Shown piece after piece: positions 1 through 8,749 of a stretch of 64,000 bases of DNA. Below the pieces are notes generated by a model, which worked only from the letters and a program-made list of their open reading frames with translations, was not told where the DNA came from and searched no databases. Made by a program: the position numbers and the translations under genes. This DNA is from Microbacterium sp. RURRCA19A (GTDB taxonomy: Bacteria; Actinomycetota; Actinomycetes; Actinomycetales; Microbacteriaceae): NCBI RefSeq assembly GCF_900156455.1, contig NZ_FTNQ01000001.1, positions 620,001 through 684,000 on the forward strand, written 5' to 3'. The stretch's first letter is position 1; each line of letters begins with the position of its first letter.

Positions 1-435
1 GACACCGCGCACCTGGCCGACCGGCACGTCGACGAGCTCAGCGGTGGACAGCGCCAGCGCGTGTGGATCGCGATGGCACTCGCCCAGGAGACCGACGTCC
101 TCCTGCTGGACGAGCCCACGACGTTCCTCGACATCAGCCACCAGATCGACGTGCTCGACCTGCTGACCGACCTGAACCGCGAACGCGGGACCACGGTCGC
201 GATGGTGCTGCACGATCTCAACCTCGCCGCACGGTACGCCGACCACCTCGTCGCGATGGCCGGGGGCCGGGTGATCGCCGCCGGAGACCCCGGCGAGGTC
301 ATCACGGAGCAGACGGTGCGGGACGTGTTCGGACTGGACAGCCGCGTGGTCCCCGACCCGCTCACCGGCCGCCCCATGGTCATCCCGATCGGCCGCCATC
401 ACACGGTCGTCGAGCCGGAGCAGGCCCGGGCCTGA
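1..435 (+). CDS. Siderophore/iron(III) ABC transporter ATP-binding protein (3' part)
   Basis: The gene begins before the window; the frame is open from base 1 and ends at TGA 433-435. The visible part carries the ABC signature LSGGQRQR (bases 37-60), the Walker B stretch [11 protein letters not shown] and the switch histidine in MVLHDLNLA. The combination TTFLDISHQ with [12 protein letters not shown] is typical of FecE/FepC-type ATPases that power uptake of ferric siderophores across the membrane. The Walker A half is outside the window. The next gene, on the opposite strand, is a siderophore-interacting flavoprotein, which supports an iron role. The exact siderophore cannot be told from the sequence. 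Confidence 0.9.
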   Translation, partial: DTAHLADRHVDELSGGQRQRVWIAMALAQETDVLLLDEPTTFLDISHQIDVLDLLTDLNRERGTTVAMVLHDLNLAARYADHLVAMAGGRVIAAGDPGEVITEQTVRDVFGLDSRVVPDPLTGRPMVIPIGRHHTVVEPEQARA

Positions 436-451
436 GGACCGGCCGGGCGAC

Positions 452-477
452 GCCCGACGCCCGAACGGGCGTCGGGC
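452..477. terminator. Bidirectional terminator-like hairpin
   Basis: The 12-base arms GCCCGACGCCCG and CGGGCGTCGGGC form a perfect inverted repeat between two convergent genes, the ABC ATPase and the siderophore-interacting protein. There is no T-tract on either side, as is common for terminators in this window. Confidence 0.65.
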
Positions 478-483
478 TGACCC

Positions 484-1413
484 TCACTCGGTGCGCTCGA
501 CCTGTCCGGCGCGCCAGTAGCCCATGAACGCCACGCGCTTGCGGTCGACACCGGAGCCCTGGACGAGGAGTCGTCGCAGCACCTTCACGGTCTGCGACTC
601 CCCCGCGATCCAGGCGTAGAACTCGCCCTCGGCGTCGGCGGGGCTGTCCCACAGCAGCTCCACGTCGACGTCGATGTCGTCCAGCTCCTGCGGGCGCGGC
701 GCGGCCGCGCGGGCGAGCACGTCTCCGGATGCCGCAGCCCAGGCCTCGACCGCCTCGATGAGGGCCTCCCCGTGCGGGCGGTCGTCCCGTGCGAGCCACT
801 CCACGCGCGCGGAGCCGGCTGCCAGGGGAAGGGCGTCGTCGACGGTCGGGACCTCGATGAACGCGTCGACGACGAACCCGGGGCCGAGCCCCTCGAGGAT
901 CGCGCAGATCGCCGGAGCGGCGGTCTCATCCCCGGCGAGGAGCAGGCGCTGAGCGGTGCCGGGGTGGAAGTCGATGCCCTGCGCGGACTCGGCGCTGCGG
1001 GCGTCGGGCCCGACCACGAGGATCCGGTCTCCGGTCGTCGCGGCTTCGGCCCACGCTCCGGCGGGGCCGGCGTCGTGGTGCAGGACGAAGTCGATGTCGA
1101 GCTCGAGGGCCTCGGAGTCGATCCGGCGCACGGTGTAGGTGCGGAACGGCATCCGTTCCTCGTCGGGGAGGTCGCGCCACCGCGTGTACCACTCACCGTT
1201 GTCGATGGCGACGGGGTCGGTCTGGCCGATGTCGCACAGGGTGCCGTCCGGTCCGGGCAGCACGAGCTTCACGCGCTGATCGCGACGATCGGTACCGAAG
1301 ACCTCGAAGTCGGGCGACGTGAAGGTGATGCGCGCGAAGTGCGGAGACAGTCGACGGGCCTCCTTCACCACGGCGACGTACGGGCGGTAGGCGGGACGCG
1401 TGGCTGTCTTCAC
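484..1413 (-). CDS. Siderophore-interacting protein (FAD-dependent ferric-siderophore reductase)
   Basis: This 309-aa protein has the architecture of the SIP/ViuB family: an N-terminal FAD-binding beta-barrel (about residues 15-130, with the flavin-binding RTYTVRR stretch) and a C-terminal NAD(P)H-binding Rossmann half ending in the family-typical AWIAGESQTVKVLRR and FMGYWRAG. The family reduces Fe(III)-siderophores in the cytoplasm to release iron. The start is GTG at 1411-1413. A perfect 14-bp palindrome lies 4 bases upstream and may be an iron-responsive operator. Its convergent neighbour is a siderophore-type ABC ATPase. The siderophore specificity is unknown. Confidence 0.92.
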   Translation of the reverse strand: MKTATRPAYRPYVAVVKEARRLSPHFARITFTSPDFEVFGTDRRDQRVKLVLPGPDGTLCDIGQTDPVAIDNGEWYTRWRDLPDEERMPFRTYTVRRIDSEALELDIDFVLHHDAGPAGAWAEAATTGDRILVVGPDARSAESAQGIDFHPGTAQRLLLAGDETAAPAICAILEGLGPGFVVDAFIEVPTVDDALPLAAGSARVEWLARDDRPHGEALIEAVEAWAAASGDVLARAAAPRPQELDDIDVDVELLWDSPADAEGEFYAWIAGESQTVKVLRRLLVQGSGVDRKRVAFMGYWRAGQVERTE

Positions 1414-1417
1414 GGGA

Positions 1418-1431
1418 TAAGGATATCCTTA
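1418..1431. promoter_or_regulatory. Candidate iron-dependent repressor (DtxR/IdeR-type) operator
   Basis: TAAGGATATCCTTA is a perfect 14-bp palindrome just before the GTG of the siderophore-interacting protein. On the minus strand it extends to ATAGGTAAGGATATCC, whose first nine bases match 7 of 9 in the half-site TTAGGTTAG known for IdeR/DtxR boxes. The position overlaps where a promoter or ribosome site should be, which fits repression. The even symmetry differs from the classical 19-bp odd box, so the regulator is inferred. Confidence 0.5.
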
Positions 1432-1479
1432 CCTATCCTCGGATGCCACGCGGAGACGTCGCGAAAGGTCGCCGCCGAA

Positions 1480-2637
1480 CTACCCGACGAGCGCGCCGAT
1501 CCGCGCGATCGCCTCGCGCAGAACCTCCGGAGCACAGCCCACGTTGATGCGCACGTGCCCCACACCCTCCGCACCGAACAGCGGGCCGTGATGCAGCGCG
1601 ACCTTCGCCTCGCGCCGTACGAACGGCGCCGGGTTGTCGCCCCAGCCGTAAGCGGAGACATCGACCCACGCGAGGAACCCCGCCTCGGGCACACGGTACC
1701 GCGCGAGCGGAAGGTGCTCGGCGAGCAGGTCGGCGAGCAGCCGACGGTTGTCGTCCAGCGCCACGAGGAGCTGTGCGAGCCACGCATCGCTCTCCGGGGC
1801 GAACGCGGCGCGGTTGGCGATGACCCCGAACAGCCCCGCCCGCCACTCGACCTCCCACGGCAGCGCCCGCACGACGGCAGCGGTCTCATCCGACCCCGTC
1901 ACGATGACCGCGCACTTGAGACCGGCGAGGTTGTAGGTCTTGCTCGCGCTCGTCACGGTGTACCCGACGGCCGCCGCTTCGGGGGCGGCGTCCAGGAAGG
2001 GAATGAACACCGCCGGCGCGTGGGTCAGCGGCGCGTGGATCTCGTCGCTGACGACCGTGGCGCCGTAGCGGTGCGCGAGTCGCGCGAGCCCGGCGAGCGA
2101 CTCGCGGGTGTGGACGGTGCCGGTCGGGTTGTGCGGGTTGCACAGCAGGACGGAGCGCGCACCCGCGGCCAGGGCCTGCTCGATCCCCTCGAGATCGAGC
2201 TCCCACCGCTCCCCCGTGTCGCGCAGCGGGACGCGCTCGACGACCGCACCCGCCTCTTCCACGGTGTCGTAGAACGGCGGGTACACCGGCGGCGTGACCA
2301 CGACCCGGTCCCCCGGCGAGGTCACGGCGCGGAGCACCTCGACGACGCCCATCATGACGTCGCCGGTCCAGCGGATGCGCGCGGGGTCGGGGCGCCACGC
2401 CCACCGGCGCTCGGCGAAATCCGCGAAGTCGAGGTCGATGCCCGGCCGCGGCGGCGTGTATCCCGTGTCGCCGATCTCGACCGCGCGCGCAAGAGCGGCG
2501 GTGATCGCCGGGGCGAGCGGGAAATCCGTCTCGGCGACGAACATCGGGATCACGTCGTCCCCGTAAGATCTCCACTTCGTGCTCGAACGCTGTCGCAGCA
2601 GTTCGAGCGGCAGGGCTTGCAGAGGGCGGACGCTCAT
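1480..2637 (-). CDS. PLP-dependent aminotransferase, MalY/PatB cystathionine beta-lyase family
   Basis: The 385-aa protein is a fold-type I PLP enzyme. Visible landmarks are the early MFVAETDFP stretch typical of MalY/PatB proteins, NPHNPTG (residues 167-173), SDEIH (D198 contacts the pyridine nitrogen in the family) and the Schiff-base lysine in SASKTYNLAGLK (K233). Members cleave the C-S bond of cystathionine or cysteine conjugates and some act as transcriptional modulators; which applies here cannot be told. It lies downstream of the suf operon on the same strand but is separated from it by a strong hairpin, so it probably has its own transcript. Confidence 0.85.
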   Translation of the reverse strand: MSVRPLQALPLELLRQRSSTKWRSYGDDVIPMFVAETDFPLAPAITAALARAVEIGDTGYTPPRPGIDLDFADFAERRWAWRPDPARIRWTGDVMMGVVEVLRAVTSPGDRVVVTPPVYPPFYDTVEEAGAVVERVPLRDTGERWELDLEGIEQALAAGARSVLLCNPHNPTGTVHTRESLAGLARLAHRYGATVVSDEIHAPLTHAPAVFIPFLDAAPEAAAVGYTVTSASKTYNLAGLKCAVIVTGSDETAAVVRALPWEVEWRAGLFGVIANRAAFAPESDAWLAQLLVALDDNRRLLADLLAEHLPLARYRVPEAGFLAWVDVSAYGWGDNPAPFVRREAKVALHHGPLFGAEGVGHVRINVGCAPEVLREAIARIGALVG

Positions 2638-2696
2638 CCCGAAAGCCTAATGAGAGCCCCGGATGCCGAGGAATCCGGCGTCAGAGAGGGAAACAC

Positions 2697-2731
2697 GAAC
2701 GCCCACCCCGGTGGTCCCGGGATGGGCGTTC
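2697..2731 (-). terminator. Terminator of the suf operon
   Basis: The outer arms GAACGCCCA and TGGGCGTTC pair perfectly, with further C/G pairing inside, 11 bp after the stop of the last suf gene. A T-containing run (GTGTTTCCC) follows on the minus strand. Confidence 0.7.
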
Positions 2732-2742
2732 GATGAGCGTGT

Positions 2743-3072
2743 TCAGATCGCGAAACCGAGGGCGCGCATCATGTCGCGGCCGTCGTCGGTGATCCGTTCC
2801 GGACCCCACGGCGGCATCCAGACCCAGTTGATGCGGAAGCGGTCCACGACGTTGTCGAGGGCCTGGGCCGTCTGCTCCTCGAGGACGTCGGTGAGGGGGC
2901 AGCCCGCCGACGTCAGGGTCATGTGGATGACGAGCGCGTCGTTCTCGTCGTCCCACGCGAGGTCGTAGATGAGGCCCAGGTCGACGACGTTGATGCCCAG
3001 CTCGGGGTCCATGACGTCTTTGAGGGCCTCGGTGACCTCGTCGTACTTCTCGGGAGCGAGCGTTGCGGTCAT
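2743..3072 (-). CDS. Metal-sulfur cluster assembly factor (MIP18/DUF59 family, SufT-like)
   Basis: This 109-aa single-domain protein carries the family hallmarks DPELGINVVDLGLIY near residues 22-36 and a conserved cysteine in TSAGCPLTD. Members help mature Fe-S proteins, and their genes commonly end actinobacterial suf operons. It starts 9 bp downstream of sufC, so the two are certainly co-transcribed, and a hairpin follows its stop. The length is normal for the family. An older name for such proteins is PaaD-like, but no phenylacetate genes are nearby, so the Fe-S role is favoured. Confidence 0.9.
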   Translation of the reverse strand: MTATLAPEKYDEVTEALKDVMDPELGINVVDLGLIYDLAWDDENDALVIHMTLTSAGCPLTDVLEEQTAQALDNVVDRFRINWVWMPPWGPERITDDGRDMMRALGFAI

Positions 3073-3081
3073 GTAACGATC

Positions 3082-3852
3082 TTACGCGTCGACCGGCGCA
3101 CCGGCCTCGAGGAAACGGTCGTAACCCTCTTCCTCGAGACGGTCGGCGAGCTCGGGGCCGCCCTCTTCGACGATCCGGCCCTTGACGACGACGTGGACGA
3201 AGTCGGGGCGGATGTAGCGGAGGATGCGGGTGTAGTGGGTGATGAGGAGCACGCCGAGATCGGTGTTCTCCTTCGCCCGGTTCACGCCCTCCGACACGAT
3301 CTTGAGCGCGTCGACGTCGAGGCCCGAGTCGGTTTCGTCGAGCACCGCGATCTTCGGCTTCAGCAGCTCGAGCTGGAGGATCTCGTGACGCTTCTTCTCG
3401 CCGCCGGAGAAGCCCTCGTTGACGTTGCGCTGGGCGAACTTGGCATCCATCCGCAGGTTCTCCATGGCGCCCTTGACGTCCTTGGTCCAGGTGCGGATCG
3501 CCGGCGCCTCGCCGTCGATCGCGGTCTTGGCGGTGCGCAGGAAGTTCGTCACGGTGACGCCGGGGATCTCCACCGGGTACTGCATCGCGAGGAAGAGACC
3601 GGCACGCGCTCGCTCGTCGACGCTCATCTCGAGGACGTCCTCACCGTCGAGGGTGATGGAGCCGCTCGTGACGGTGTACTTCGGGTGACCGGCGATCGTG
3701 TACGCCAGGGTCGACTTGCCGGAGCCGTTGGGGCCCATGATGGCGTGGGTCTCGCCGGTGCGCAGCGTCAGCGTCACACCGTTGAGGATCGGGGTCGTGC
3801 CGGCATCCGTCTCGACCGTCACGTGGAGGTCGCGGATCTCGAGGACAGACAT
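3082..3852 (-). CDS. sufC: Fe-S cluster assembly ATPase SufC
   Basis: The 256-aa protein is a full-length SufC. Walker A is GPNGSGKS (residues 40-47), the signature is the SufC-specific FSGGEKKR, and Walker B reads AVLDETDSGLDVDAL. SufC is the soluble ABC-type ATPase that drives the SufBCD scaffold on which Fe-S clusters are built. It has ATG with an AAGGAA ribosome site and sits 46 bp behind the Rieske gene. It belongs to the minus-strand operon sufB-sufD-Rieske-sufC-sufT-like. Confidence 0.97.
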   Translation of the reverse strand: MSVLEIRDLHVTVETDAGTTPILNGVTLTLRTGETHAIMGPNGSGKSTLAYTIAGHPKYTVTSGSITLDGEDVLEMSVDERARAGLFLAMQYPVEIPGVTVTNFLRTAKTAIDGEAPAIRTWTKDVKGAMENLRMDAKFAQRNVNEGFSGGEKKRHEILQLELLKPKIAVLDETDSGLDVDALKIVSEGVNRAKENTDLGVLLITHYTRILRYIRPDFVHVVVKGRIVEEGGPELADRLEEEGYDRFLEAGAPVDA

Positions 3853-3898
3853 GGTGTTCCTTACTCGGTAGTTCGGGGAGTCGTGGAGGGCGCGGCCG

Positions 3899-4228
3899 TC
3901 AGGCCGACGCCTTGGTCACGGCGGGGTCGATGAGCACGTCGTCGCCGTCGATCACGACCTCGTACACGGGAACCGGCTCGAAGGCCGGGAGGTTCAGGGG
4001 GTGGCCGGTCCGCAGCGAGAACGCGGATCCGTGCGCCCAGCACTCGAGCGTCTCGCCCTCGACGAAACCGTCGGAGAGCGAGATGTCGCCGTGCGTGCAG
4101 ACGTCGCCGATGGCGTGGACCTCGCCGTTGCCGTCGAGCACGACCGCCATGGCGACGCCGTCCACCTCGACCCGGCGGGCCTCGTCCTGCACGAGCTCGC
4201 TGAGCCCGCAGACGCGGGAGGCGCTCAC
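3899..4228 (-). CDS. Rieske-type [2Fe-2S] ferredoxin in the suf operon
   Basis: This 109-aa small Rieske protein binds a [2Fe-2S] cluster through C44-x-H46 (CTHG) and C63-xx-H66 (CWAHG). Such proteins resemble the ferredoxin subunits of ring-hydroxylating dioxygenases, but no oxygenase gene is present. The GTG start overlaps the sufD stop by four bases (GTGA), so it is translationally coupled to sufD. Its place between sufD and sufC suggests electron supply for cluster assembly, or a client protein kept beside its assembly machine. That role is inferred. Confidence 0.92.
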   Translation of the reverse strand: MSASRVCGLSELVQDEARRVEVDGVAMAVVLDGNGEVHAIGDVCTHGDISLSDGFVEGETLECWAHGSAFSLRTGHPLNLPAFEPVPVYEVVIDGDDVLIDPAVTKASA

Positions 4229-5418
4229 GCCGCGGCTCCCTCGGCCAGCTCGCGCTCGATGGCCTCGATCAGCTCGGTCTCGAGCTCGGGGATGCCGATG
4301 CGCTGGACGATCTCGCTGAGGAAGCCGAGCACGACCAGACGGCGCGCCTCGCCCTCGGCGATGCCGCGGGCCTGCAGGTAGAAGAGCTGCTCGTCGTCGA
4401 AACGACCGGTCGCGCTCGCGTGTCCGGCACCCTGGATGTCGCCGGTCTCGATCTCGAGGTTCGGGATCGAGTCGGCGCGGGCGCCGTCGGTGAGCACGAG
4501 GTTGCGGTTGGCCTCATAGGAGTCGGTGCCGGTGGCATCCGGTCCGATGAGGACGTCACCGATCCAGACGCTGCGCGCGCTCTCGCCCTGCAGCGCGCCC
4601 TTGTAGAGCACGTCGCCGACGGTGTGCGGGCCCTTGTGGTGCAGGTAGACCTGCGACTCGAGGTGCTGACCGGCGTCGGCGAACGACAGGCCGTACAGGC
4701 GCCCCTCGGCACCGGGACCGGCCAGCTCCACCGACGGGTTGACGCGCACGACCCCGCCGCCGAAGCTCACCACGACATGGGTCAGCTTCGCGTCGCGGTC
4801 CACGCGCGCCTGGTGCGAGGAGGCGTGCACCGCGTCGTCGTCCCAGCGCTGCACCGAGACGACCGTGAGGTCGGCGCCGTCGCGGACGAGGATCTCGACG
4901 TTCTGCGCGTGATGGACGCTGCCCTCGTGACGGAGCACGACCGTGCCGCGCGAGTTCGGCTGCGCCTCGATCACGACGTGGGCGTGCGCGAGGCCGCCGG
5001 TACCGGTGAGGCGGACGACGATGGGCTCGTCCAGCTCGACGTTCGCGGGGATCCGCAGCAGGGGCGCCTCGGGCTCGTGGGCCCACGCCAACGCGGCGGG
5101 CAGGTCTTCCGGCCGGAAGTGCTCACCACGCGGGGCCTCCCCGACGGCGAGGCGCAGCTGCTCCACCGCGTCCGGGGCGGTCACCTCGACGCGCATGATG
5201 CCCTCGGGGCCCGCCTGGTCCACGAACAGCGGCGCGAGGCGGCTGATCGGGCTCAGCTTCCAGTTGACCTCACGGCCGGTGGGCGTGCCGAAGTCGGCGG
5301 GATCGAAAGAGGTCGGGCGCTCGGACCGCGTCTGGACGGGAACGACGGATGCCACGAGGGCGGCAGGATCGATATGACCCTCCGCCGCAGCGGCGGGGGT
5401 CTGGGTCGCAGTCGACAT
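4225..5418 (-). CDS. sufD: Fe-S cluster assembly protein SufD
   Basis: The 397-aa protein belongs to the SufB/SufD beta-helix family and follows sufB directly: its ATG abuts the sufB TAA. The C-terminal part carries the shared core with GHASATGRFDDEQLFYLQARGI, here lacking the SufB-specific cysteines, and earlier the YKGALQGESARSVWIG stretch. SufD pairs with SufB and SufC as the SufBC2D scaffold. The N-terminus is Ala-rich and not conserved. Translation is coupled to both neighbours. Confidence 0.95.
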   Translation of the reverse strand: MSTATQTPAAAAEGHIDPAALVASVVPVQTRSERPTSFDPADFGTPTGREVNWKLSPISRLAPLFVDQAGPEGIMRVEVTAPDAVEQLRLAVGEAPRGEHFRPEDLPAALAWAHEPEAPLLRIPANVELDEPIVVRLTGTGGLAHAHVVIEAQPNSRGTVVLRHEGSVHHAQNVEILVRDGADLTVVSVQRWDDDAVHASSHQARVDRDAKLTHVVVSFGGGVVRVNPSVELAGPGAEGRLYGLSFADAGQHLESQVYLHHKGPHTVGDVLYKGALQGESARSVWIGDVLIGPDATGTDSYEANRNLVLTDGARADSIPNLEIETGDIQGAGHASATGRFDDEQLFYLQARGIAEGEARRLVVLGFLSEIVQRIGIPELETELIEAIERELAEGAAA

Positions 5419-6837
5419 TTAGCCTACGGATCCTTCCATGCCCATCTCGATGAGCTTGTTGAGTTCGAGGGCGTACTCCATGGGGAGCTCGCGGGCGATC
5501 GGCTCGATGAAGCCGCGCACGATCATCGCCATGGCTTCGTCTTCCGGGAGCCCGCGGGACTGCAGGTAGAACAGCTGCTCCTCGCTGACCTTCGAGACGG
5601 TGGCCTCGTGACCGAGCTGGACGTCGTCCACGCGGATGTCGATCGCGGGGTACGTGTCGGAGCGAGAGATCGTGTCGACCAGCAGCGCATCGCAGCGCAC
5701 GGTGTTCGCGGAGTGGTGGGCGTTGGCATCCACTCGGACCTCGCCGCGGTAGCCGGCGCGACCGCCACCGCGGGCGATGGACTTCGACACGATCGAGGAC
5801 TGCGTGTACGGCGCCATGTGGATCATCTTCGCGCCGGCGTCCTGGTGCTGCCCGGGACCCGCGAAGGCGACCGAGAGCGTTTCGCCCTTGGCGTGCTCGC
5901 CCATCAGGTAGATCGACGGATACTTCATCGTCACCTTGGAGCCGATGTTGCCGTCGACCCACTCCATCGTCGCGCCCTCGTGCGCGACCGCGCGCTTGGT
6001 GACGAGGTTGTAGACGTTGTTCGACCAGTTCTGGATCGTCGTGTAGCGCACGCGGGCGTTCTTCTTCACGATGATCTCGACCACGGCCGAGTGGAGCGAA
6101 TCGCTCTTGTAGATCGGGGCGGTGCAGCCCTCGATGTAGTGCACGTAGCTGTCTTCGTCCGCGATGATCAGGGTCCGCTCGAACTGACCCATGTTCTCGG
6201 TGTTGATGCGGAAGTACGCCTGGAGCGGGATCTCGACGTGCACGCCCTTGGGGACGTAGACGAAGGAGCCGCCCGACCACACGGCCGTGTTGAGGGCGGC
6301 GAACTTGTTGTCGCCGGCCGGGATGACCGTGCCGAAGTACTCCTCGAAGAACTCGGGATGCTCCTTGAGCGCGGTGTCCGTGTCCATGAAGATGACACCC
6401 TGCTGCTCGAGGTCTTCCCGGATCTGGTGGTAGACGACCTCGGACTCGTACTGCGCGGCCACGCCGGCGACGAGACGCTGACGCTCCGCCTCGGGGATGC
6501 CGAGCTTCTCGTACGTGTTCCGGATCTCCTCGGGGAGGTCCTCCCACGACTGCGCCTGCTTCTCGGTCGAGCGCACGAAGTACTTGATGTTGTCGAAGTC
6601 GATCTCCGACAGGTCGGCACCCCACGTGGGCATGGGCTTGCGGCCGAAGAGCTGATAGCCCTTGAGGCGCGTCTTCAGCATCCACTCGGGCTCGGACTTC
6701 AGGGCGGAGATGCCCCGGACGACGTCTTCGTTGATACCGCGCTGCGCGATCGCGCCCGCGGCATCCGTGTCGTGCCAGCCGAACTCGTATTGCCCCAGGC
6801 CCTCGAGCTCTGGTCGGTCGATGAGTACATCGGACAT
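5419..6837 (-). CDS. sufB: Fe-S cluster assembly protein SufB
   Basis: The protein is a full-length SufB of 472 aa, with the conserved [27 protein letters not shown] and [17 protein letters not shown] stretches. SufB is the scaffold subunit that receives sulfur and assembles the cluster. The start is placed at ATG 6837 because AGGAGA lies 9 bases upstream; an in-frame GTG at 6846 would touch that ribosome site. It is the first gene of the operon. No sufR repressor precedes it and no sufS or sufU follows anywhere in the operon. The 257-bp region to divergent ctaA must hold the promoter. Confidence 0.96.
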   Translation of the reverse strand: MSDVLIDRPELEGLGQYEFGWHDTDAAGAIAQRGINEDVVRGISALKSEPEWMLKTRLKGYQLFGRKPMPTWGADLSEIDFDNIKYFVRSTEKQAQSWEDLPEEIRNTYEKLGIPEAERQRLVAGVAAQYESEVVYHQIREDLEQQGVIFMDTDTALKEHPEFFEEYFGTVIPAGDNKFAALNTAVWSGGSFVYVPKGVHVEIPLQAYFRINTENMGQFERTLIIADEDSYVHYIEGCTAPIYKSDSLHSAVVEIIVKKNARVRYTTIQNWSNNVYNLVTKRAVAHEGATMEWVDGNIGSKVTMKYPSIYLMGEHAKGETLSVAFAGPGQHQDAGAKMIHMAPYTQSSIVSKSIARGGGRAGYRGEVRVDANAHHSANTVRCDALLVDTISRSDTYPAIDIRVDDVQLGHEATVSKVSEEQLFYLQSRGLPEDEAMAMIVRGFIEPIARELPMEYALELNKLIEMGMEGSVG

Positions 6838-7094
6838 GGTGGTCACTCTCCTTCTCGGGCCGCAACGGTGTCATCCGCCCCGGCATTCCGCGACGGACTC
6901 CGGTCGGAGTCACAGGAACGTCGCTGGTGGGCCCGCTCGAAGGCGCTGGCTGCGCGCCTAGACTGTCAGAGGTGCGAGGCGCGCGAGCGCTGCACCGGAA
7001 GACCCTTCGATTCTACAGGCAACGCCCGCTCCCGGCACGGCACGCGCAACCCTCGCGGCCCGCCCGAGCGCCCCGCCGCCAGGAGGCTGCGCGC

Positions 7095-8063
7095 ATGTCC
7101 ACCGCTTCGTCCCCCCGCGTCCTCCGACGCGTCGTCGACTGGCTGCCCGCGACGATCGACCGTCGCGTCCGCGTCCTCGCGTGGCTGTCCTTCGTGGCGG
7201 AGGTGCTGATCATCGGCACGGGCGGCGCCGTCCGGCTGACCGGATCGGGCCTCGGCTGCCCCACGTGGCCGCGCTGCACCGCCGACTCGCTCGTGAACAC
7301 CCCCGAGATGGGGATCCACGGGATCATCGAATTCGGGAACCGGACGCTCACCGGCCTCGTCGGCATCCTGGCCCTCGCCGTCCTGGTCCTGATGTGGCGT
7401 CTGCGCCACGAGCGGCGCGCGATGTTCATCCTCGCCGCCGTCGTGCTCGGCGGGATCGTCGCTCAGGCCGTCGTCGGCGGCATCACGGTCCTCACGGGCC
7501 TGAACCCCTTCATCGTGGGCTTCCACTACATCGCCTCGGTCGCACTCGTCACGGTGTGCGCGGCGTTCCTCACGCTCATGTACCTCCCGGCCGGGCCGCG
7601 CGAGCGCGTCGTCCCCGCCTGGTTCGCGGGACTGGTGCACGCCACCACCGGCGTACTCGCCCTCACCGTCGTCTTCGGCGTCCTCACCACGGGCGCCGGT
7701 CCCCACTCGGGCGACGCGGCGGCGGTGCAGCGCAACGGCTTCGACGCCGAAGTCCTCGAGCACGTGCACTCCTGGCCCGGCTACGCCCTGTTCGCCCTGA
7801 CCCTCGTGATCGTGGTGCTCGCGTGGCGTCTGCAGCTGCCCGTGCGGCGCTGGGCGACCGCCCTGCTCGCGGTGGAGGTGGTGCAGATCGCGGTGGGCCT
7901 CTACCAGGCGCGCAACGGCCTGCCCGAACTCGCCGTCGGCGTCCACATGGTGCTCGCCGCCCTCGCCGCCGCGGCCATGACCGTCGTCGTGCTCCGCCTG
8001 AAGGCTCCCGCTGCGGCGCCCCGCACCGACGCGCGCGACACGGTGTCCGCAGCGCGGCGCTGA
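7095..8063 (+). CDS. ctaA: Heme A synthase CtaA (COX15 family)
   Basis: This 322-aa membrane protein with about eight TM segments oxidises heme O to heme A for cytochrome c oxidase. It keeps the paired cysteines of the first extracellular loop (C55, C61 in GCPTWPRC), family histidines near H144, H227 and H284, and E79. The usual HR after that glutamate reads NR here (IIEFGNRT), a form I believe is common in actinobacterial CtaA. The start is ATG 7095 with AGGAGG 8 bases upstream; the open frame further upstream lacks a good site. It is divergent from the suf operon, and the partner ctaB lies 0.7 kb away. Confidence 0.94.
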   Translation: MSTASSPRVLRRVVDWLPATIDRRVRVLAWLSFVAEVLIIGTGGAVRLTGSGLGCPTWPRCTADSLVNTPEMGIHGIIEFGNRTLTGLVGILALAVLVLMWRLRHERRAMFILAAVVLGGIVAQAVVGGITVLTGLNPFIVGFHYIASVALVTVCAAFLTLMYLPAGPRERVVPAWFAGLVHATTGVLALTVVFGVLTTGAGPHSGDAAAVQRNGFDAEVLEHVHSWPGYALFALTLVIVVLAWRLQLPVRRWATALLAVEVVQIAVGLYQARNGLPELAVGVHMVLAALAAAAMTVVVLRLKAPAAAPRTDARDTVSAARR

Positions 8064-8174
8064 CCCTAGCCCCTCATAGGGGATTCATCGAGGGCCCAGA
8101 GGCGACGCACCGATCAGTGCGAGACTGTGGACGCTCCGGTGCCGACCGCGCCCGGAGATCGAAGGAGTTCTTCC

Positions 8175-8681
8175 ATGCAGACCCGCCCCCGCCTGGTGAC
8201 CAGCATCCCGTTCTGGGTGCTCCTGGTGCTATCCCTGGCCTCCGTGATCGGCGGACTGGTCATCGTCTTCCAGCAGATCGACGCGATGCAAGCGGTGCTG
8301 AACGACCCGAATGCGACCGTCGTCACGGTCTACGTCGCCCAGTCGTGGGCGATCGTCGGCGCCGCCGTGATCGGCGCCGGCGCCATCGGACTCGTCGCGA
8401 CGCTCGCCGTCGCCGCCGTGGTGTCCACGCGCCCGCGCGCCGACGTCGCGGTCGAGACGATCGACTGGACCAGCGACGACGAGAGCGCGCCGTTCGTCGC
8501 CGCTCCCAGCGTGGCCGCTCCCAACGTCGCCGCCGCGACGACGACCGCCCCGGCCGCCCCCCTCGTCCTCGAGGATGCCGACATCGAGACCCCGTCGGAC
8601 GCTCCGGCTCCCGCCGAGGCCGCCGCGGCGAGCCACGACGCCCCGAAGCTCGACACGGGCGACGAGACCCCGCGCGCCTGA
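8175..8681 (+). CDS. Hypothetical two-TM membrane protein with Ala/Pro-rich acidic tail
   Basis: I do not recognise a family. The 168-aa product has two hydrophobic segments (about residues 9-30 and 52-78) and then a low-complexity Ala/Pro/Asp tail of about 85 residues. AAGGAG lies 7 bases before ATG 8175, a convincing start. It follows ctaA after 111 bp and ends at a shared hairpin facing ctaB. Proximity to heme A/O genes may mean a link to respiration, but nothing in the protein shows it. The tail is probably disordered. Confidence 0.75.
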   Translation: MQTRPRLVTSIPFWVLLVLSLASVIGGLVIVFQQIDAMQAVLNDPNATVVTVYVAQSWAIVGAAVIGAGAIGLVATLAVAAVVSTRPRADVAVETIDWTSDDESAPFVAAPSVAAPNVAAATTTAPAAPLVLEDADIETPSDAPAPAEAAAASHDAPKLDTGDETPRA

Positions 8682-8694
8682 TCGCCCCGCACGA

Positions 8695-8735
8695 CGCGAA
8701 ACGCCCGCTCCCTCACGGGGGCGGGCGTTTTCGCG
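8695..8735. terminator. Bidirectional terminator between convergent genes
   Basis: The arms CGCGAAACGCCCGC and GCGGGCGTTTTCGCG form a long stem (one bulge) between the two-TM protein and convergent ctaB. The arm itself supplies T-rich stretches on both strands. Confidence 0.8.
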
Positions 8736-8749
8736 TGGACCGGGTGGGC

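Noticed and set aside
772..2736. Open frame of 654 codons on the plus strand over the SIP and aminotransferase genes
   Set aside because: It is antisense to recognised genes and shows no domain.
4420..7209. Open frame of 929 codons on the plus strand across sufD/sufB
   Set aside because: It is antisense to recognised suf genes, has biased composition (Asp/Val/Arg-rich) and no family motif. Long shadow frames are normal at 70% GC.
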